Origin: an uncultured Actinomycetes bacterium
GTDB lineage: Bacteria; Actinomycetota; Acidimicrobiia; Acidimicrobiales; RAAP-2
DNA length: 59,419 bases
NCBI GenBank assembly: GCA_903885505.1
Contig: CAISIU010000094.1
Coordinates: forward strand, 1-59,419
Direction: 5' to 3'
Part shown: positions 1 through 10,700 of the stretch, piece after piece
Position numbering within the stretch: position 1 is the first letter of the stretch
Layout: every line of letters begins with the position of its first letter
Translations under genes and position numbers: made by a program
The notes under the pieces: model-generated
What the model saw: only the letters and a program-made list of their open reading frames with translations
What the model was told of the DNA's origin: nothing
Databases searched by the model: none

Positions 1-570
1 CTGCGCGGCGAGATGATTTCGTACGAAATCACCGTGGCCGTCAGCTGCGCACGTCGGCACAACGCCTCATGCGTCGCCAATGCCGTCGCCGCGGCGGCGG
101 CCGTCGGTGGTACGTCGGCGGCCAACAAGGTCACCGCCGCGGTCAACGCGGCCATGTCAACATCGGGCGTGAGTGGCTCCGCGTCGGGAACCGCTCAGGG
201 ACTCGCCGCCGTGCGCGCGGCCGAATCACAAATTGGTGTTCCCTACGTATGGGGTGGCGAGACCGCTCACCGGGGATTTGACTGTTCGGGCCTCACGCAA
301 TGGGCGTGGCGCCAAGCCGGATTCACCATTCCCCGCACCGCCGCATCCCAGTATTTCGCCATGCGTCATGTGCCCCTCAGTCAACTGCGACCCGGTGACT
401 TGCTGTTCTATTACAACCTCGACGGCGACCACCAGGTAGATCACGTCGTGATGTACGTCGGCTCCGGACCGTGGGGCACCTCGACCATCATTTCGGCCGC
501 CCACACCGGTACGAACATTGCTCTGTCGCCCATCTTCACCTACGGCCTCATTGGCGCGGCACGTCCATAG
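1..570 (+). CDS. NlpC/P60 family peptidoglycan hydrolase, 5' end outside window
   Basis: Likely a secreted endopeptidase that cuts cell-wall stem peptides. The reading frame is open from base 1, so the start and any signal peptide lie upstream; an internal ATG at 13 is probably not the start. After an Ala/Ser-rich linker, the last ~120 residues form an NlpC/P60 domain. It has the nucleophile Cys in FDCSG (codon near 283), the His of VDHVVMYVG and a third polar residue in the SAAHTG segment. RPGDLLFYY is the usual conserved strand. The gene ends 9 bases before the glycosyltransferase start. The family is clear from the motifs; the exact substrate is unknown. Confidence 0.85.
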   Translation: MRGEMISYEITVAVSCARRHNASCVANAVAAAAAVGGTSAANKVTAAVNAAMSTSGVSGSASGTAQGLAAVRAAESQIGVPYVWGGETAHRGFDCSGLTQWAWRQAGFTIPRTAASQYFAMRHVPLSQLRPGDLLFYYNLDGDHQVDHVVMYVGSGPWGTSTIISAAHTGTNIALSPIFTYGLIGAARP

Positions 571-579
571 TTAGTTCAC

Positions 580-1512
580 ATGGCTCTCACCACCTCCATC
601 ATCATTCCGGCCTTTAATGAAGCCAGTCGCATTGCGGCGGGCGTGGAGCGCCTGCTTCCCGTCATTGACGAAATCGGTCGCGACCGCGTGGAAGTGGTCT
701 TCGTGGACGACGGATCAACGGACGGCACCCCCGCGGCCGCGGCGGCGGCGTTGAGCGGCTTGCCCCACGTCGTCGCGATTAGCTACCCCGATAATCGAGG
801 AAAGGGTGCCGCTCTACGTATGGGCGTCCTGCACGCCACGGCACCCACCGTGGCGCTTATGGATGCTGACACGGCCATTTCTCCACGTCACCTCCCCGAG
901 GCCCTCGCCACGCTGCACTCGGCAGATTTCGTGGCGGGGTCGCGAGCGATCGATGGCGCGATTCGCTACGACTCGCCCCTTCGCACCGCGGCGGGTCGCA
1001 TTTTCAATCTCGCCGTGCGTCGCAGTATCGGCACGACTCTCGACGACACGCAATGTGGTTTCAAGGTGATGCGAAGCGGCGTCGCACGCCTCTGCGGCCT
1101 CCTCGGCACCATTGACCGCTTTGCCTTCGACGCCGAGTGGATCTTCTTGGCGACCGCGAGCGGACAACGCGTGACTTCCACGCCGGTGACCTGGGACGAT
1201 GTCCCCGGTTCCACCGTGCGCGTGCGTCATGACGCGCTGCGGATGTTGCGAGACATTCGCGGCATCGCCCAGCACCGCTACGACATTCAGGCGGTCAGCA
1301 TCCCTCGGGGCATTTCTTTGGACGAACTCGCCACGACGGCTCGTCGCGCGCGTTTAGGTGGATTATGCGTGGCGCGTGGCGATGAGGGCGACCTCATCAT
1401 CTTGCCGAATGATGGCGCACCGGGTGGCATTGGCATGGCCAAGGTGTTAGGTGGCGCCATTGGAGTGGTGCAATTGGCCGACCTGCGCGGCCGCACCCTC
1501 GAGGCTTCTTAG
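580..1512 (+). CDS. Family 2 glycosyltransferase, DPM1/polyprenyl-phosphate type
   Basis: A GT-A fold transferase that probably moves a sugar from a nucleotide donor to a polyprenyl phosphate or similar acceptor at the inner face of the membrane. It opens with TSIIIPAFNEASRI, followed by VVFVDDGSTDGT and the DxD-type metal site MDADTA near residue 97. DDTQCGFKVMR is typical of the dolichyl-phosphate mannose synthase-like branch. No C-terminal membrane helices are seen. The last ~70 residues are not recognised. Its stop shares four bases (TTAG) with the convergent acetyltransferase. Confidence 0.8.
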   Translation: MALTTSIIIPAFNEASRIAAGVERLLPVIDEIGRDRVEVVFVDDGSTDGTPAAAAAALSGLPHVVAISYPDNRGKGAALRMGVLHATAPTVALMDADTAISPRHLPEALATLHSADFVAGSRAIDGAIRYDSPLRTAAGRIFNLAVRRSIGTTLDDTQCGFKVMRSGVARLCGLLGTIDRFAFDAEWIFLATASGQRVTSTPVTWDDVPGSTVRVRHDALRMLRDIRGIAQHRYDIQAVSIPRGISLDELATTARRARLGGLCVARGDEGDLIILPNDGAPGGIGMAKVLGGAIGVVQLADLRGRTLEAS

Positions 1513-2132
1513 TCGCGCGGCAACAGCCAGTCAGCGACCAACTCCGGCGCCCGCACGGCCCACTCTTCAGCGGTAATCGCGAAATGCGAATGGTCTTCCC
1601 ACACGCCATCGATTTCGAGGTAGCGAAGTGCCACCCCTTCGTGACGAAGTCCAATTTTCTGAACAACGCGTAGTGAGGCCTGATTGCGGGGAATGATGTT
1701 GATTTCAATGCGGTGCAGCATCAGCGTCTCGAAGCAGTACTGCAGCAGCGCCACGACCGCTTCGGGGGTGTACCCGTGCCCGGCGGCGGCCTCGTCGATC
1801 CAGTAGCCAATGAAGGCGGACTGCATCGGTCCTCGCTGCACCGCCGATAGCGACACTTCTCCGATAAAGCGCGGTCCCAGGAAAATCCCAAAGGAGTAGC
1901 CCACGCCCATCTGGCGTTCGCGTTCGCGCACCGCACAGCGATTGGCGAAATTGCGACGGTCCTCGGGGGCGTAGGGAGCCCCCGCAGGTCGCGGTTCCCA
2001 CTTCACGAGCCAGTCACGACAGCGATGGCGAACTTCGTTCCACGACTCGTAGTCAGCCTCGGTCAAGGTGCGCAGGACGATGCGACGTCCATGCACCACC
2101 AGCGGTGCGGGTGCCGATGTACGCAAACTCAC
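1509..2132 (-). CDS. GNAT acetyltransferase, RimJ/RimL type
   Basis: A 207-residue acetyltransferase that uses acetyl-CoA, likely on an N-terminal or small-molecule amine. The family pattern is visible: VHGRRIVLRTLTEADYESW at the N-terminus, then IGEVSLSAV, IGYWIDEAAAGHGYTPEAV (the acetyl-CoA pyrophosphate-binding turn) and NQASLRVVQKIGLRHEGVA. The start is GTG. It lies 31 bases downstream of the ppx-like gene on the same strand and may be the last gene of the eno-ppx transcript. The substrate cannot be read from sequence. RimJ itself is one possibility, but many paralogues exist. Confidence 0.82.
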   Translation of the reverse strand: MSLRTSAPAPLVVHGRRIVLRTLTEADYESWNEVRHRCRDWLVKWEPRPAGAPYAPEDRRNFANRCAVRERERQMGVGYSFGIFLGPRFIGEVSLSAVQRGPMQSAFIGYWIDEAAAGHGYTPEAVVALLQYCFETLMLHRIEINIIPRNQASLRVVQKIGLRHEGVALRYLEIDGVWEDHSHFAITAEEWAVRAPELVADWLLPRD

Positions 2133-2163
2133 GGCGTCATCTTTCTCGACTCGTGTGCGAAGG

Positions 2164-3054
2164 TCAATTCGAGCGCAGCTCCCCGGCTACGCCGTCGAGA
2201 ATGTCGGCCTCGCCGGCCACAAGTTCCGCCACCTGCCATCGAGTACATATCTCTTCGAGGATGACGAGACCCGCCACCATGACCCTTTCGCGGCCCGCTC
2301 GCATACCGCGATGCGCCGCCCGTTGCTCGATACTCTCGTCCGCCAAAATCTGTCGCCAGGTGGTCGCCACGCGGGCGAGAAAACGAAAACCGGGATATCG
2401 AGGGTCGGGGTCATCCGCGTTCAATTCCAAGTGTGCCAAGGTCGCCATTGTCCCCGCTAGACCCACCGTCGTGGGTGACGGCAGCGCCCATCGAGCATCA
2501 CTATCGATGAGCGCGTCTAGCTGTGCGCGAACCTCGTGACGGCCACTGTCGAGATCGTGGCCCCATCGCTCCTCGAAACGAACGCACCCCATCGGCAGGG
2601 ACACGGTCAGCAAGTCATCGCCACTGAGACGGCAGAACTCCGTCGACCCACCACCAATGTCGAACACCAGGGTGTTATTGACGATGACCTCGGGCAAGGC
2701 GCCACGGGCTCCGAGAAAGCTGAGTCTCGCTTCTTCATCCCCCTCGATCACGTCGCAGGCAAAACCCAGGACGTCATGAAGGCGCGCCATGAACTCGTGG
2801 CCGTTGGCGGCTTGGCGAACGGCAGACGTGCCAACGAGTCGAGCGCGTTCGACATCAAGCTCACGAACGGTGCGAGCAAAGCCCGCCACCGCGTGTAGCA
2901 CCCGTTGCTGAGCGTCGTCGGCCAAACGGCCCGACGAATCCACGCGGTCGCCCAGGCGCGTAATGACATTGTCACGGCGAAGGACCGTTCCGTCGTGATC
3001 GAGAACGAGGAGTCGAGTGGAGTTGGTTCCGCAGTCAAGTGCGGCCACCCTCAC
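2164..3054 (-). CDS. ppx: Exopolyphosphatase / pppGpp phosphohydrolase (Ppx/GppA family)
   Basis: An ASKHA-fold phosphatase that removes terminal phosphates from polyphosphate or converts pppGpp to ppGpp. The P-loop-like start VRVAALDCGTNSTRLLVLD and the second phosphate motif VFDIGGGSTEF are both present. I chose the GTG at 3054, not the longer frame to 3165. It puts the ALDCGTNS motif at the very N-terminus and gives a GTGA overlap with the DUF501 gene; the 37 extra residues are Arg/Ser-rich and resemble no Ppx. The ~296 residues match short actinobacterial Ppx1/Ppx2 proteins without the C-terminal HD domain. The order eno-divIC-DUF501-ppx is conserved in Mycobacterium (Rv1023-Rv1026). Confidence 0.88.
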   Translation of the reverse strand: MRVAALDCGTNSTRLLVLDHDGTVLRRDNVITRLGDRVDSSGRLADDAQQRVLHAVAGFARTVRELDVERARLVGTSAVRQAANGHEFMARLHDVLGFACDVIEGDEEARLSFLGARGALPEVIVNNTLVFDIGGGSTEFCRLSGDDLLTVSLPMGCVRFEERWGHDLDSGRHEVRAQLDALIDSDARWALPSPTTVGLAGTMATLAHLELNADDPDPRYPGFRFLARVATTWRQILADESIEQRAAHRGMRAGRERVMVAGLVILEEICTRWQVAELVAGEADILDGVAGELRSN

Positions 3055-3536
3055 GGGCGAACCTCTTGCACGGCCAGCTCGGGGAGATCGATTTTGGTGG
3101 CGACGAGTGCACCCACCGGATCGTCGTGATGAACGAGGTAGTGGGCTAGGTGAGCGTGCAAACACTTGATGCCGACGCGCGTGCCGCCCACACCGCCGGT
3201 GGGCTGCACCGCGTCGAGGCGAACGGTGGCGGCGCGGCGGCGGTTCGAATACGCGTCATGGGCGCGAGCGATGTTCTCGAGGCCTAGTTCTTCCTCGTAC
3301 TGATGGACTCCACCTTCGCTCTCGAGCCGAGAGACATCGTCCTTGATGGCGGGGTCGAGCAGCCAATACAAAGTGGGCATGGGCGTGCCATCTTTAAGGT
3401 GAGGTTCATTCTCGATCACGACGGGACGACCATCGAGTCGGCGCACCACCACCGCACAACGTCCCGCGAGCGATCGGCCGAGAGCCGCCTCGATAACGGC
3501 GACATCATCGTCGGACGCGTCGAGAAAGGTGCTCAC
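3051..3536 (-). CDS. DUF501 family protein
   Basis: A conserved actinobacterial protein of unknown function, 161 residues, normally encoded between a DivIC-like gene and ppx as it is here. The N-terminus (DVAVIEAALGRSL), the central PTLYWLLDP and the Cys/His-containing segment VGIKCLHAHLAHYL are the recognisable DUF501 landmarks. It overlaps both neighbours by 4 bases, so translation is probably coupled. The start is GTG. The Cys-His-x-His cluster could bind a metal, but that is only a reading of the residues. Confidence 0.85.
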   Translation of the reverse strand: MSTFLDASDDDVAVIEAALGRSLAGRCAVVVRRLDGRPVVIENEPHLKDGTPMPTLYWLLDPAIKDDVSRLESEGGVHQYEEELGLENIARAHDAYSNRRRAATVRLDAVQPTGGVGGTRVGIKCLHAHLAHYLVHHDDPVGALVATKIDLPELAVQEVRP

Positions 3537-3981
3537 CGCCAGAATTGCAGCGTCTGGGACAGTCGCGCCCAGAAGCCGTGTGAGGTGCTTGATGCCGAGG
3601 AGTGCGAACCCTTCGGCAAGTAACCCGTGCCATTCGTGGGCGACGCAATGGGATCAAATCCCGGGTCGCCCGTCGTCTGGCTGACCGAGCCTTGCGCCGG
3701 CAAAATCTGCACCAAGCGCTGACCGGGCAGCACCAACTGGTAGTTCTCGCGAGCCAAAATCAAGGCCTGCTGACGTGACGACAATGCCGAGGCTTGCGAC
3801 AAGATGGCCTCACGCTGGGCATTGAGGTGGGCAATTTCCGCCTGCGTCTGGGCAATCTGCGGCGTGGTCGCCCAGACGTGGTTCACCACGATTTGATCGG
3901 CGAGCAATGCGGCGACCAGAAGGGCAAAGCCCGCCACGAGGGCACGCTGCCACAGCGTCTTGTCACTTACGGCGCTCGCCA

Positions 3982-3982
<1 letters not shown>
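3533..3982 (-). CDS. Septum formation initiator, FtsB/DivIC family
   Basis: A bitopic division protein of the FtsB-FtsL-FtsQ type that helps activate septal cell-wall synthesis. It has a short cytoplasmic N-terminus, one membrane helix at about residues 14-32, then a helical coiled-coil (about 40-85) that ends in ARENYQLVLPGQRLVQIL. This last segment matches the conserved DivIC tail (R-e-y-x-x-x-P-G-E). The final ~40 residues are low-complexity Ser/Gly. It overlaps the DUF501 gene by 4 bases and starts at the base where enolase ends, so it belongs to the enolase transcript. Confidence 0.87.
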
Positions 3983-5286
<1,304 letters not shown>

Positions 5287-5312
5287 TTAAAGCCTACCGC
5301 CCCATCGACGCG

Positions 5313-6647
5313 CTAGTCGGATAATCCTTCGCGCTGGCGAATCTCCGATCGGGCCCGCAATGCCAAGCGTCGGGCGGTGCCATCAAGATCAATACCGCTC
5401 GTGTGGGCGTAGGCCGCCACGGCCTCCACAAATCGGTTCCACGTCGCGTCGTCACTTACTGTGGCGTCATCCGCCTCCTGGGTGGGTCGCGAGAGATCGC
5501 GAAGGGCATCTTCGAGAGCGAGTCGCTGCTCTGACGGTGTGGGCGCATCGCCAAACACCACGCGGCGCTTTCGCGCCAACTTGGACCAGAGAGAAAATCC
5601 CGGCAGGCCCATCGCAATCCCGTCGGTCACCGACTCGCGCTGCTTCTCCACCTTCTTAATGTCTTCCCATTGTCGCGCCACGTCATCGGCGGTCTGCATC
5701 GAGACGTCGCCGAAAACGTGCGGGTGCCGTGAGACCAACTTGTCGTAGATGCGCGTCATGATGCTCGACATCGAAAAGGCGTCCACCTCCGAACCGAGTT
5801 CGGCGTGGAAAAGGATTTGGAACAGGAGATCGCCGAGCTCCTCTTCGAGGTGTTCGCCCCCCTCTCCCGACACGTCGTCGTAGTGCGAGAGGGCGTCAAT
5901 GACCTCGTAGGCCTCCTCGATGAGATGCCGTTCGAGTGACTGATGCGTTTGGTCTTGATCCCACGGACACTCACGTCGAAGTTGGTGCATGAGGTCGATG
6001 AGATCGGCCGCCCCGCGCTGCGACGCTGCGCTCACCCACAGGCTGGTGAGATGGTCGGCACTCTCGAGGTGACTGAGGCCGCTCACGTCGATAGTCGTGA
6101 TGGACTCGTCGTTACCGCCGGCATGCCAGCACACCGTGACCTGCGCGTCGGGTGGCAGAGCATCAGCGACCAGGGCGGCAATCTCGGGTGAATACACCTG
6201 CAAAATGAGCCACGGGCCGGGACCCTGCAGGGTGGGCATGTCGAGCGCATCAAGAATTTGCACCCTCTGCGTCATGGGGTCAACCCCGAGCGCACTGATA
6301 ACCACGTCAATCACTGACACGGCGGGGTGAATTTTCACGGGGGCACCACTCGCGAGCAACAGCTCCACGGTGTGCTCGGCCACCAGCGGACTTCCCGGCA
6401 CGCCGTAGGTCACGTCCGTGTTCGCGGCGTCGTGCCACGCGATGACGTCCGCGACGATGTCGCGGTACAGGCTCTCAAAATCCTCGGCGTCGTCGTACCA
6501 CTGGTCGTAGCTCTCGAGATGGGCAAAGTTCGCGGCGGCCGGATGCCGTCGCGTGCGCAGCCGAGCCGGCAGGCGCGTCAGGTGATCAAGGGCGTCGGGG
6601 GTGAGAAAACGGTCGTCATCGGGCCCAAGGCCCACGACGTGAATCAC
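5313..6647 (-). CDS. mazG: MazG nucleotide pyrophosphohydrolase fused to a tetrapyrrole-methylase-like domain (YabN type)
   Basis: Hydrolyses non-canonical or excess NTPs to NMP and pyrophosphate. The N-terminal ~200 residues form a tetrapyrrole (SAM-dependent) methylase-like domain (IHVVGLGPDDDRF, YGVPGSPLVAEHTV), as in Bacillus YabN. The C-terminal half is MazG: LMHQLRRECPWDQDQTHQSL, EEAYEVIDAL and EEELGDLLFQILFHAEL supply the paired Glu/Asp metal site, and HPHVFGD follows. It starts at GTG, one base after the foldase-like gene's stop. The order mfd-foldase-mazG-eno is conserved in Actinobacteria. The methylase half probably has no known substrate here. Confidence 0.93.
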   Translation of the reverse strand: MIHVVGLGPDDDRFLTPDALDHLTRLPARLRTRRHPAAANFAHLESYDQWYDDAEDFESLYRDIVADVIAWHDAANTDVTYGVPGSPLVAEHTVELLLASGAPVKIHPAVSVIDVVISALGVDPMTQRVQILDALDMPTLQGPGPWLILQVYSPEIAALVADALPPDAQVTVCWHAGGNDESITTIDVSGLSHLESADHLTSLWVSAASQRGAADLIDLMHQLRRECPWDQDQTHQSLERHLIEEAYEVIDALSHYDDVSGEGGEHLEEELGDLLFQILFHAELGSEVDAFSMSSIMTRIYDKLVSRHPHVFGDVSMQTADDVARQWEDIKKVEKQRESVTDGIAMGLPGFSLWSKLARKRRVVFGDAPTPSEQRLALEDALRDLSRPTQEADDATVSDDATWNRFVEAVAAYAHTSGIDLDGTARRLALRARSEIRQREGLSD

Positions 6648-6648
6648 G

Positions 6649-7710
6649 TCAGCCCTGTGCGGCGGCCGCGAGCGTGGCGGCTCCTGGTGCCAGCGACGCG
6701 TCCAGCGTGGCCGGACCGCCGTAGTTGATCGCCGATGCGCCCACCGTCAGACGTCCAAGGTGGGAATTCACGCGGCCGTTGCCGTCGCGCACCAAGGTGG
6801 CGCGGAAAGTGGCGCTGTTTCGATTGTTGAAATCAAAAATGTCGCGGTAAACAACCGTGGCCACGTCAGACAGCGACGCCGCATTACGACTGGTGACCAA
6901 GAAGAAGATGGAGTAGGTCATGCCGCCCTGCGCGTAGGGGTACGCCTTGGTGAACTGCCCCGTTGCCACGCTGGCCGTATCAGCCGCCACGGACGATGCC
7001 GGCGGGAAGCAGCCGTAGGCACCTCCGGTCGCCGCGGAGGCCGCCTGAGAATATTTCTTAATCAAGTCCACTGGCGCCAGTCCGGCAGCGCGATCGGCGT
7101 TGAAAGCGGACACCTGGGAGTCCGCGACGAGGGCTAACGACAAGCACACCGTCTCGTAATTGTGACGGTGCGCGTCGTAATAGGACGTCAGCCCGGTGGC
7201 GGTGGTTGACCAGGCACCCGCTTGGTGCGCGTTGAACTGCGTGGTGTACGCCTGCAGGTTTTCGAGCACCAGTCGCAGACGCGGTGAGAATTGCGCCATC
7301 GCCGTGGCGGGGTTCTCTGATGCGCAGGCCAGACCCGAGCGTGTGGCGTTATTCACAAGCATGGTGCCGAGTTGCTCGCCCGCGGCGGTGAGATCGGCGG
7401 CACTGGGCTGGAAGTTATATGTCCGAGCGACGTAGTCCTCGAGCGCGAGGCCCGCGACGCGACCTGCCGACCACGCGGCGGCGGCCGAGGTCGTCACCAG
7501 AGACGTCGTGTTGGCCCGAAGGATGGGGCCGTAGGTGCCGGCAATGAAGCAGCCCAGAATCTTGTTATGGGAAATCTCTAATTCCTCGGCGGAGAGGTCG
7601 CGAAGTGAGACCGTGTGGCCTGCGGCGGCGGCTCCGGTCGTCGGAATCGCGTATCCCACGTAGAGGGCGGCCAGAACGGCAATGACAAAGGTAGCTATGA
7701 GGCGTCGCAC
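6649..7710 (-). CDS. Exported SurA/PrsA-like protein with a degenerate parvulin domain
   Basis: Probably an exported folding factor. A GTG start leads into a signal peptide (RRLIATFVIAVLAALYVGYA). A helical N-terminal part (about 35-200) is followed by a segment resembling a parvulin domain (about 210-290): DLIKKYSQAASAATGGAYGCF aligns with the parvulin pattern 'lAkkyS-d-sa-GG-lG-f', and TYSIFFLVTSR with its last strand. Position supports this, because SurA-type proteins sit between mfd and mazG in many actinobacteria. The usual active-site His residues are not evident, so isomerase activity may be lost and a holdase role remain. Cys residues could form disulfides outside the cell. Confidence 0.6.
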   Translation of the reverse strand: MRRLIATFVIAVLAALYVGYAIPTTGAAAAGHTVSLRDLSAEELEISHNKILGCFIAGTYGPILRANTTSLVTTSAAAAWSAGRVAGLALEDYVARTYNFQPSAADLTAAGEQLGTMLVNNATRSGLACASENPATAMAQFSPRLRLVLENLQAYTTQFNAHQAGAWSTTATGLTSYYDAHRHNYETVCLSLALVADSQVSAFNADRAAGLAPVDLIKKYSQAASAATGGAYGCFPPASSVAADTASVATGQFTKAYPYAQGGMTYSIFFLVTSRNAASLSDVATVVYRDIFDFNNRNSATFRATLVRDGNGRVNSHLGRLTVGASAINYGGPATLDASLAPGAATLAAAAQG

Positions 7711-7720
7711 GAGCCTCAGC

Positions 7721-10700
7721 CTACTGAGGCTCTTCAGCCGGCAGCATCTCCTCGATCACCGTTCGCAGTTGGTCAATGGGCTCACCAGTCACCAATGACA
7801 CCCTCAAGGTGTGCTTGTCGGGGTCATACGCCTGCGAGCCGTAGAGGCGCTGAGCGCGCGTTTGCTTAGACAAGCTCAGGGAGACTGGCGAGAGCGTGGC
7901 CACCGGCGCGCTGCGCAGGCCCGGTCGCGGCGCCGTTACTTGCACGCTCATAATCCCTCGTTCACGACACAACAACTTGAGAGAGGTCATCTCGATCAAG
8001 CGACGGGCCGCCGCGGGAATCTCGCCATAGCGGTCTCGCCACTCATCGGCCATGTCCTCGAGGTCGTGCGTCGAGGCGGCCACGGACAGGCGACGGTAAA
8101 TCTCGAGACGGTCGTCTTCGTTGGTGACGTAGTCGCCCGGCAAGTGAGCATCACCGGGCACATCCAAGGTGATGGTGGTCGGCTCCACGTACCTCTCACC
8201 CTTGGCGCCCGCGACCGCTTCGGCCACCATCTGCACGTAGAGGTCGTAACCCACCGCCGCGACGTGGCCACTTTGGTCGTGACCGAGCAAACTGCCGGCA
8301 CCGCGAATTTCGAGGTCACGCATTGCGATCTTGAAGCCACTACCCAGAGCGGTGTTGTCACCAATCGTGCGGAGGCGTTCGTAAGCAGTTTCGGAGAGCG
8401 ATTTGGCCGCGGGGTGAAAGAGGTAGGCGTAGGCACGCTGACCACCACGGCCGACTCGTCCACGAAGCTGGTGCAGCTGGCCAAGGCCCAACATGTCCGC
8501 ACGGTCGACGATCATGGTGTTCACGCTCGGCATGTCAATGCCGGATTCGATGATGGTGGTGCAGACCAAGACGTCGTAGCGACGCTCCCAGAAGTCGACC
8601 ACGATTTTCTCGAGCGAGCCTTCGTCCATCTGTCCATGGGCCACCGCGAATCGAGCGTCGGGCACGAGCTGCGCCAATCGACGGGCGACCTCGTCGATGT
8701 CAGCGACTCGGTTGTGGATGAAGAAGGCTTGACCTTCACGCAGTAGTTCGCGTCGCAGGGCTTCGACGACCGCCGCCTCGTCGTACTCGCCCACGTGGGT
8801 CAAGATCGGCCGACGAGCCATGGGCGGCGTCGTCACCATGGACAAATCTCGAATACCGGTGAGCGCCATCTCCAAGGTGCGAGGAATGGGACTGGCCGTC
8901 AAGGTCAAGACGTCGACGTTGACGGTCAACTTCTTGATGGCGTCTTTATGCGAGACACCGAAGCGTTGCTCTTCGTCTACCACCAGAAGTCCCAGGGACT
9001 TGAACTGGATTTCCTCGCTCAGAAGACGGTGCGTGCCAACGACCACGTCAACGGAGCCGTCCGCCAAACCCCGCAGCACCTCTCTGGCACTCTTGTCGTC
9101 GACGAATCGGCTGAGCATCTCGACACGTACCGGGAATCCGGCGTAACGCTCGACCAAAGTCTGATAATGCTGACTCGCGAGCAGCGTGGTCGGCACGAGC
9201 AGGGCGGCCTGCTTGTTGTCCTGCACCGCCTTAAAGATGGCCCGCACGGCAACTTCCGTTTTGCCAAAACCAACGTCCGCGCAGACCAATCGGTCCATGG
9301 GGCGATCGCTTTCCATGTCGGCTTTCACGTCATTGATTGCCTGCAGCTGATCGGGTGTTTCGGCATACGGGAACAGAGATTCCATTTCCGCTTGCCAGGG
9401 GGTATCCGGGGAAAAGGCGTGGCCCGTCGCGTGGGTGCGTTCGCGATACAAAGCGACGAGGTCCGCGGCGACCATGGCGGCCGCGGCGCGGGCCTTGGTC
9501 TTGACCTTGGCCCAGTCCGAGCCACCCATCTTCGACAGGGCGGGTGATTCCCCACCGCTGTAGGGGGTGATGGCCTCGATTTGATCGGTAGGCAAGAAAA
9601 GGGCGTCGCCACCACGAAATTCGAGTTTTAAGTAATCGCGGGTAATGCCCGCCATGGTGCGCGTCGTCGTGCCGGCGAAACGTGCCACGCCGTGCACGCG
9701 GTGAACGACGAAGCTGCCAATGGCGAAGTCGTCAAAGAAGCCATCGGCGTGACGGGTGCGCGCCCGAGGAGCGCGGTGCACCGTGCGGCGACCCGTGAGG
9801 TCAAGTTCGCCGTACACAATGAGTGGCGGCTCGTCACTGGCAAAGCCTTGCGGCAAAGCGGCCACGGTGATGGCCACGGCGGCGCTGCCCACGGCGTCGG
9901 CTCCGCGTGCGACACGTACCCCTTCACCTTCGAGCAAGGTGGCCATGCGTTCGGCGGCCCCCTCGTTAGTCGCGGCGATGACGACTTTCTGCACTCCCCC
10001 GTCGCTACGCAGGCGTTCCGCGAAGCGAGTGGGGTCGCCTTGGAAAACTGGCGGGTCGCTGACATCCCAGGCGCCGTGCGCGGACGCATCGATGCGCAGG
10101 GTGATGCGCGACGAATCCACCGCGTCATCCCAGCTGAGGTGCGAGAGCGGGACGTCGCCGGTGTAGCCCCAGGTGGTCGCGATGGAACCGATGAGTTCGG
10201 TTTCTTCCTCGAGCAGTTCGGCTGCTCGCGATCGCACCGATGATTCATCCACCACCACGAGGGCCGCGTGCGCCGGCAACTCATCAAGGAAGCGGTGACG
10301 ACCGTCATCGCACCAGGCCCACCACCCCTCCATGCCGTCATGCAGTTGTCCGGCGGCAACCTGATCGAGGGCGACGCGGGCGTGATCCATGTCGGCGGCC
10401 AAGGCGCGCGTGCGAGCGGTCAACGCCTCGCTGGGTTGTGGTCGCCATTCGCGTGCCGCCACCACGCAAAACGAGGCGAGGTGCTGCGTCATACGCTGCT
10501 CGGCCACGTCGAAGTAACCGACACGCTCTACTTCGTCGCCAAAGAAGTCGATACGCACCGGCAGTTCGCTCTCCGGCGACCAGAGGTCCACGATGCCACC
10601 ACGTGCGGAGAATTCCCCACGGTGTTCCACGCGCGGCTCTCGGCGATATCCCGCATCCACGAGCCACTGCAAGAGTCCGTCGCGGTCGTCGTTACTCCCT

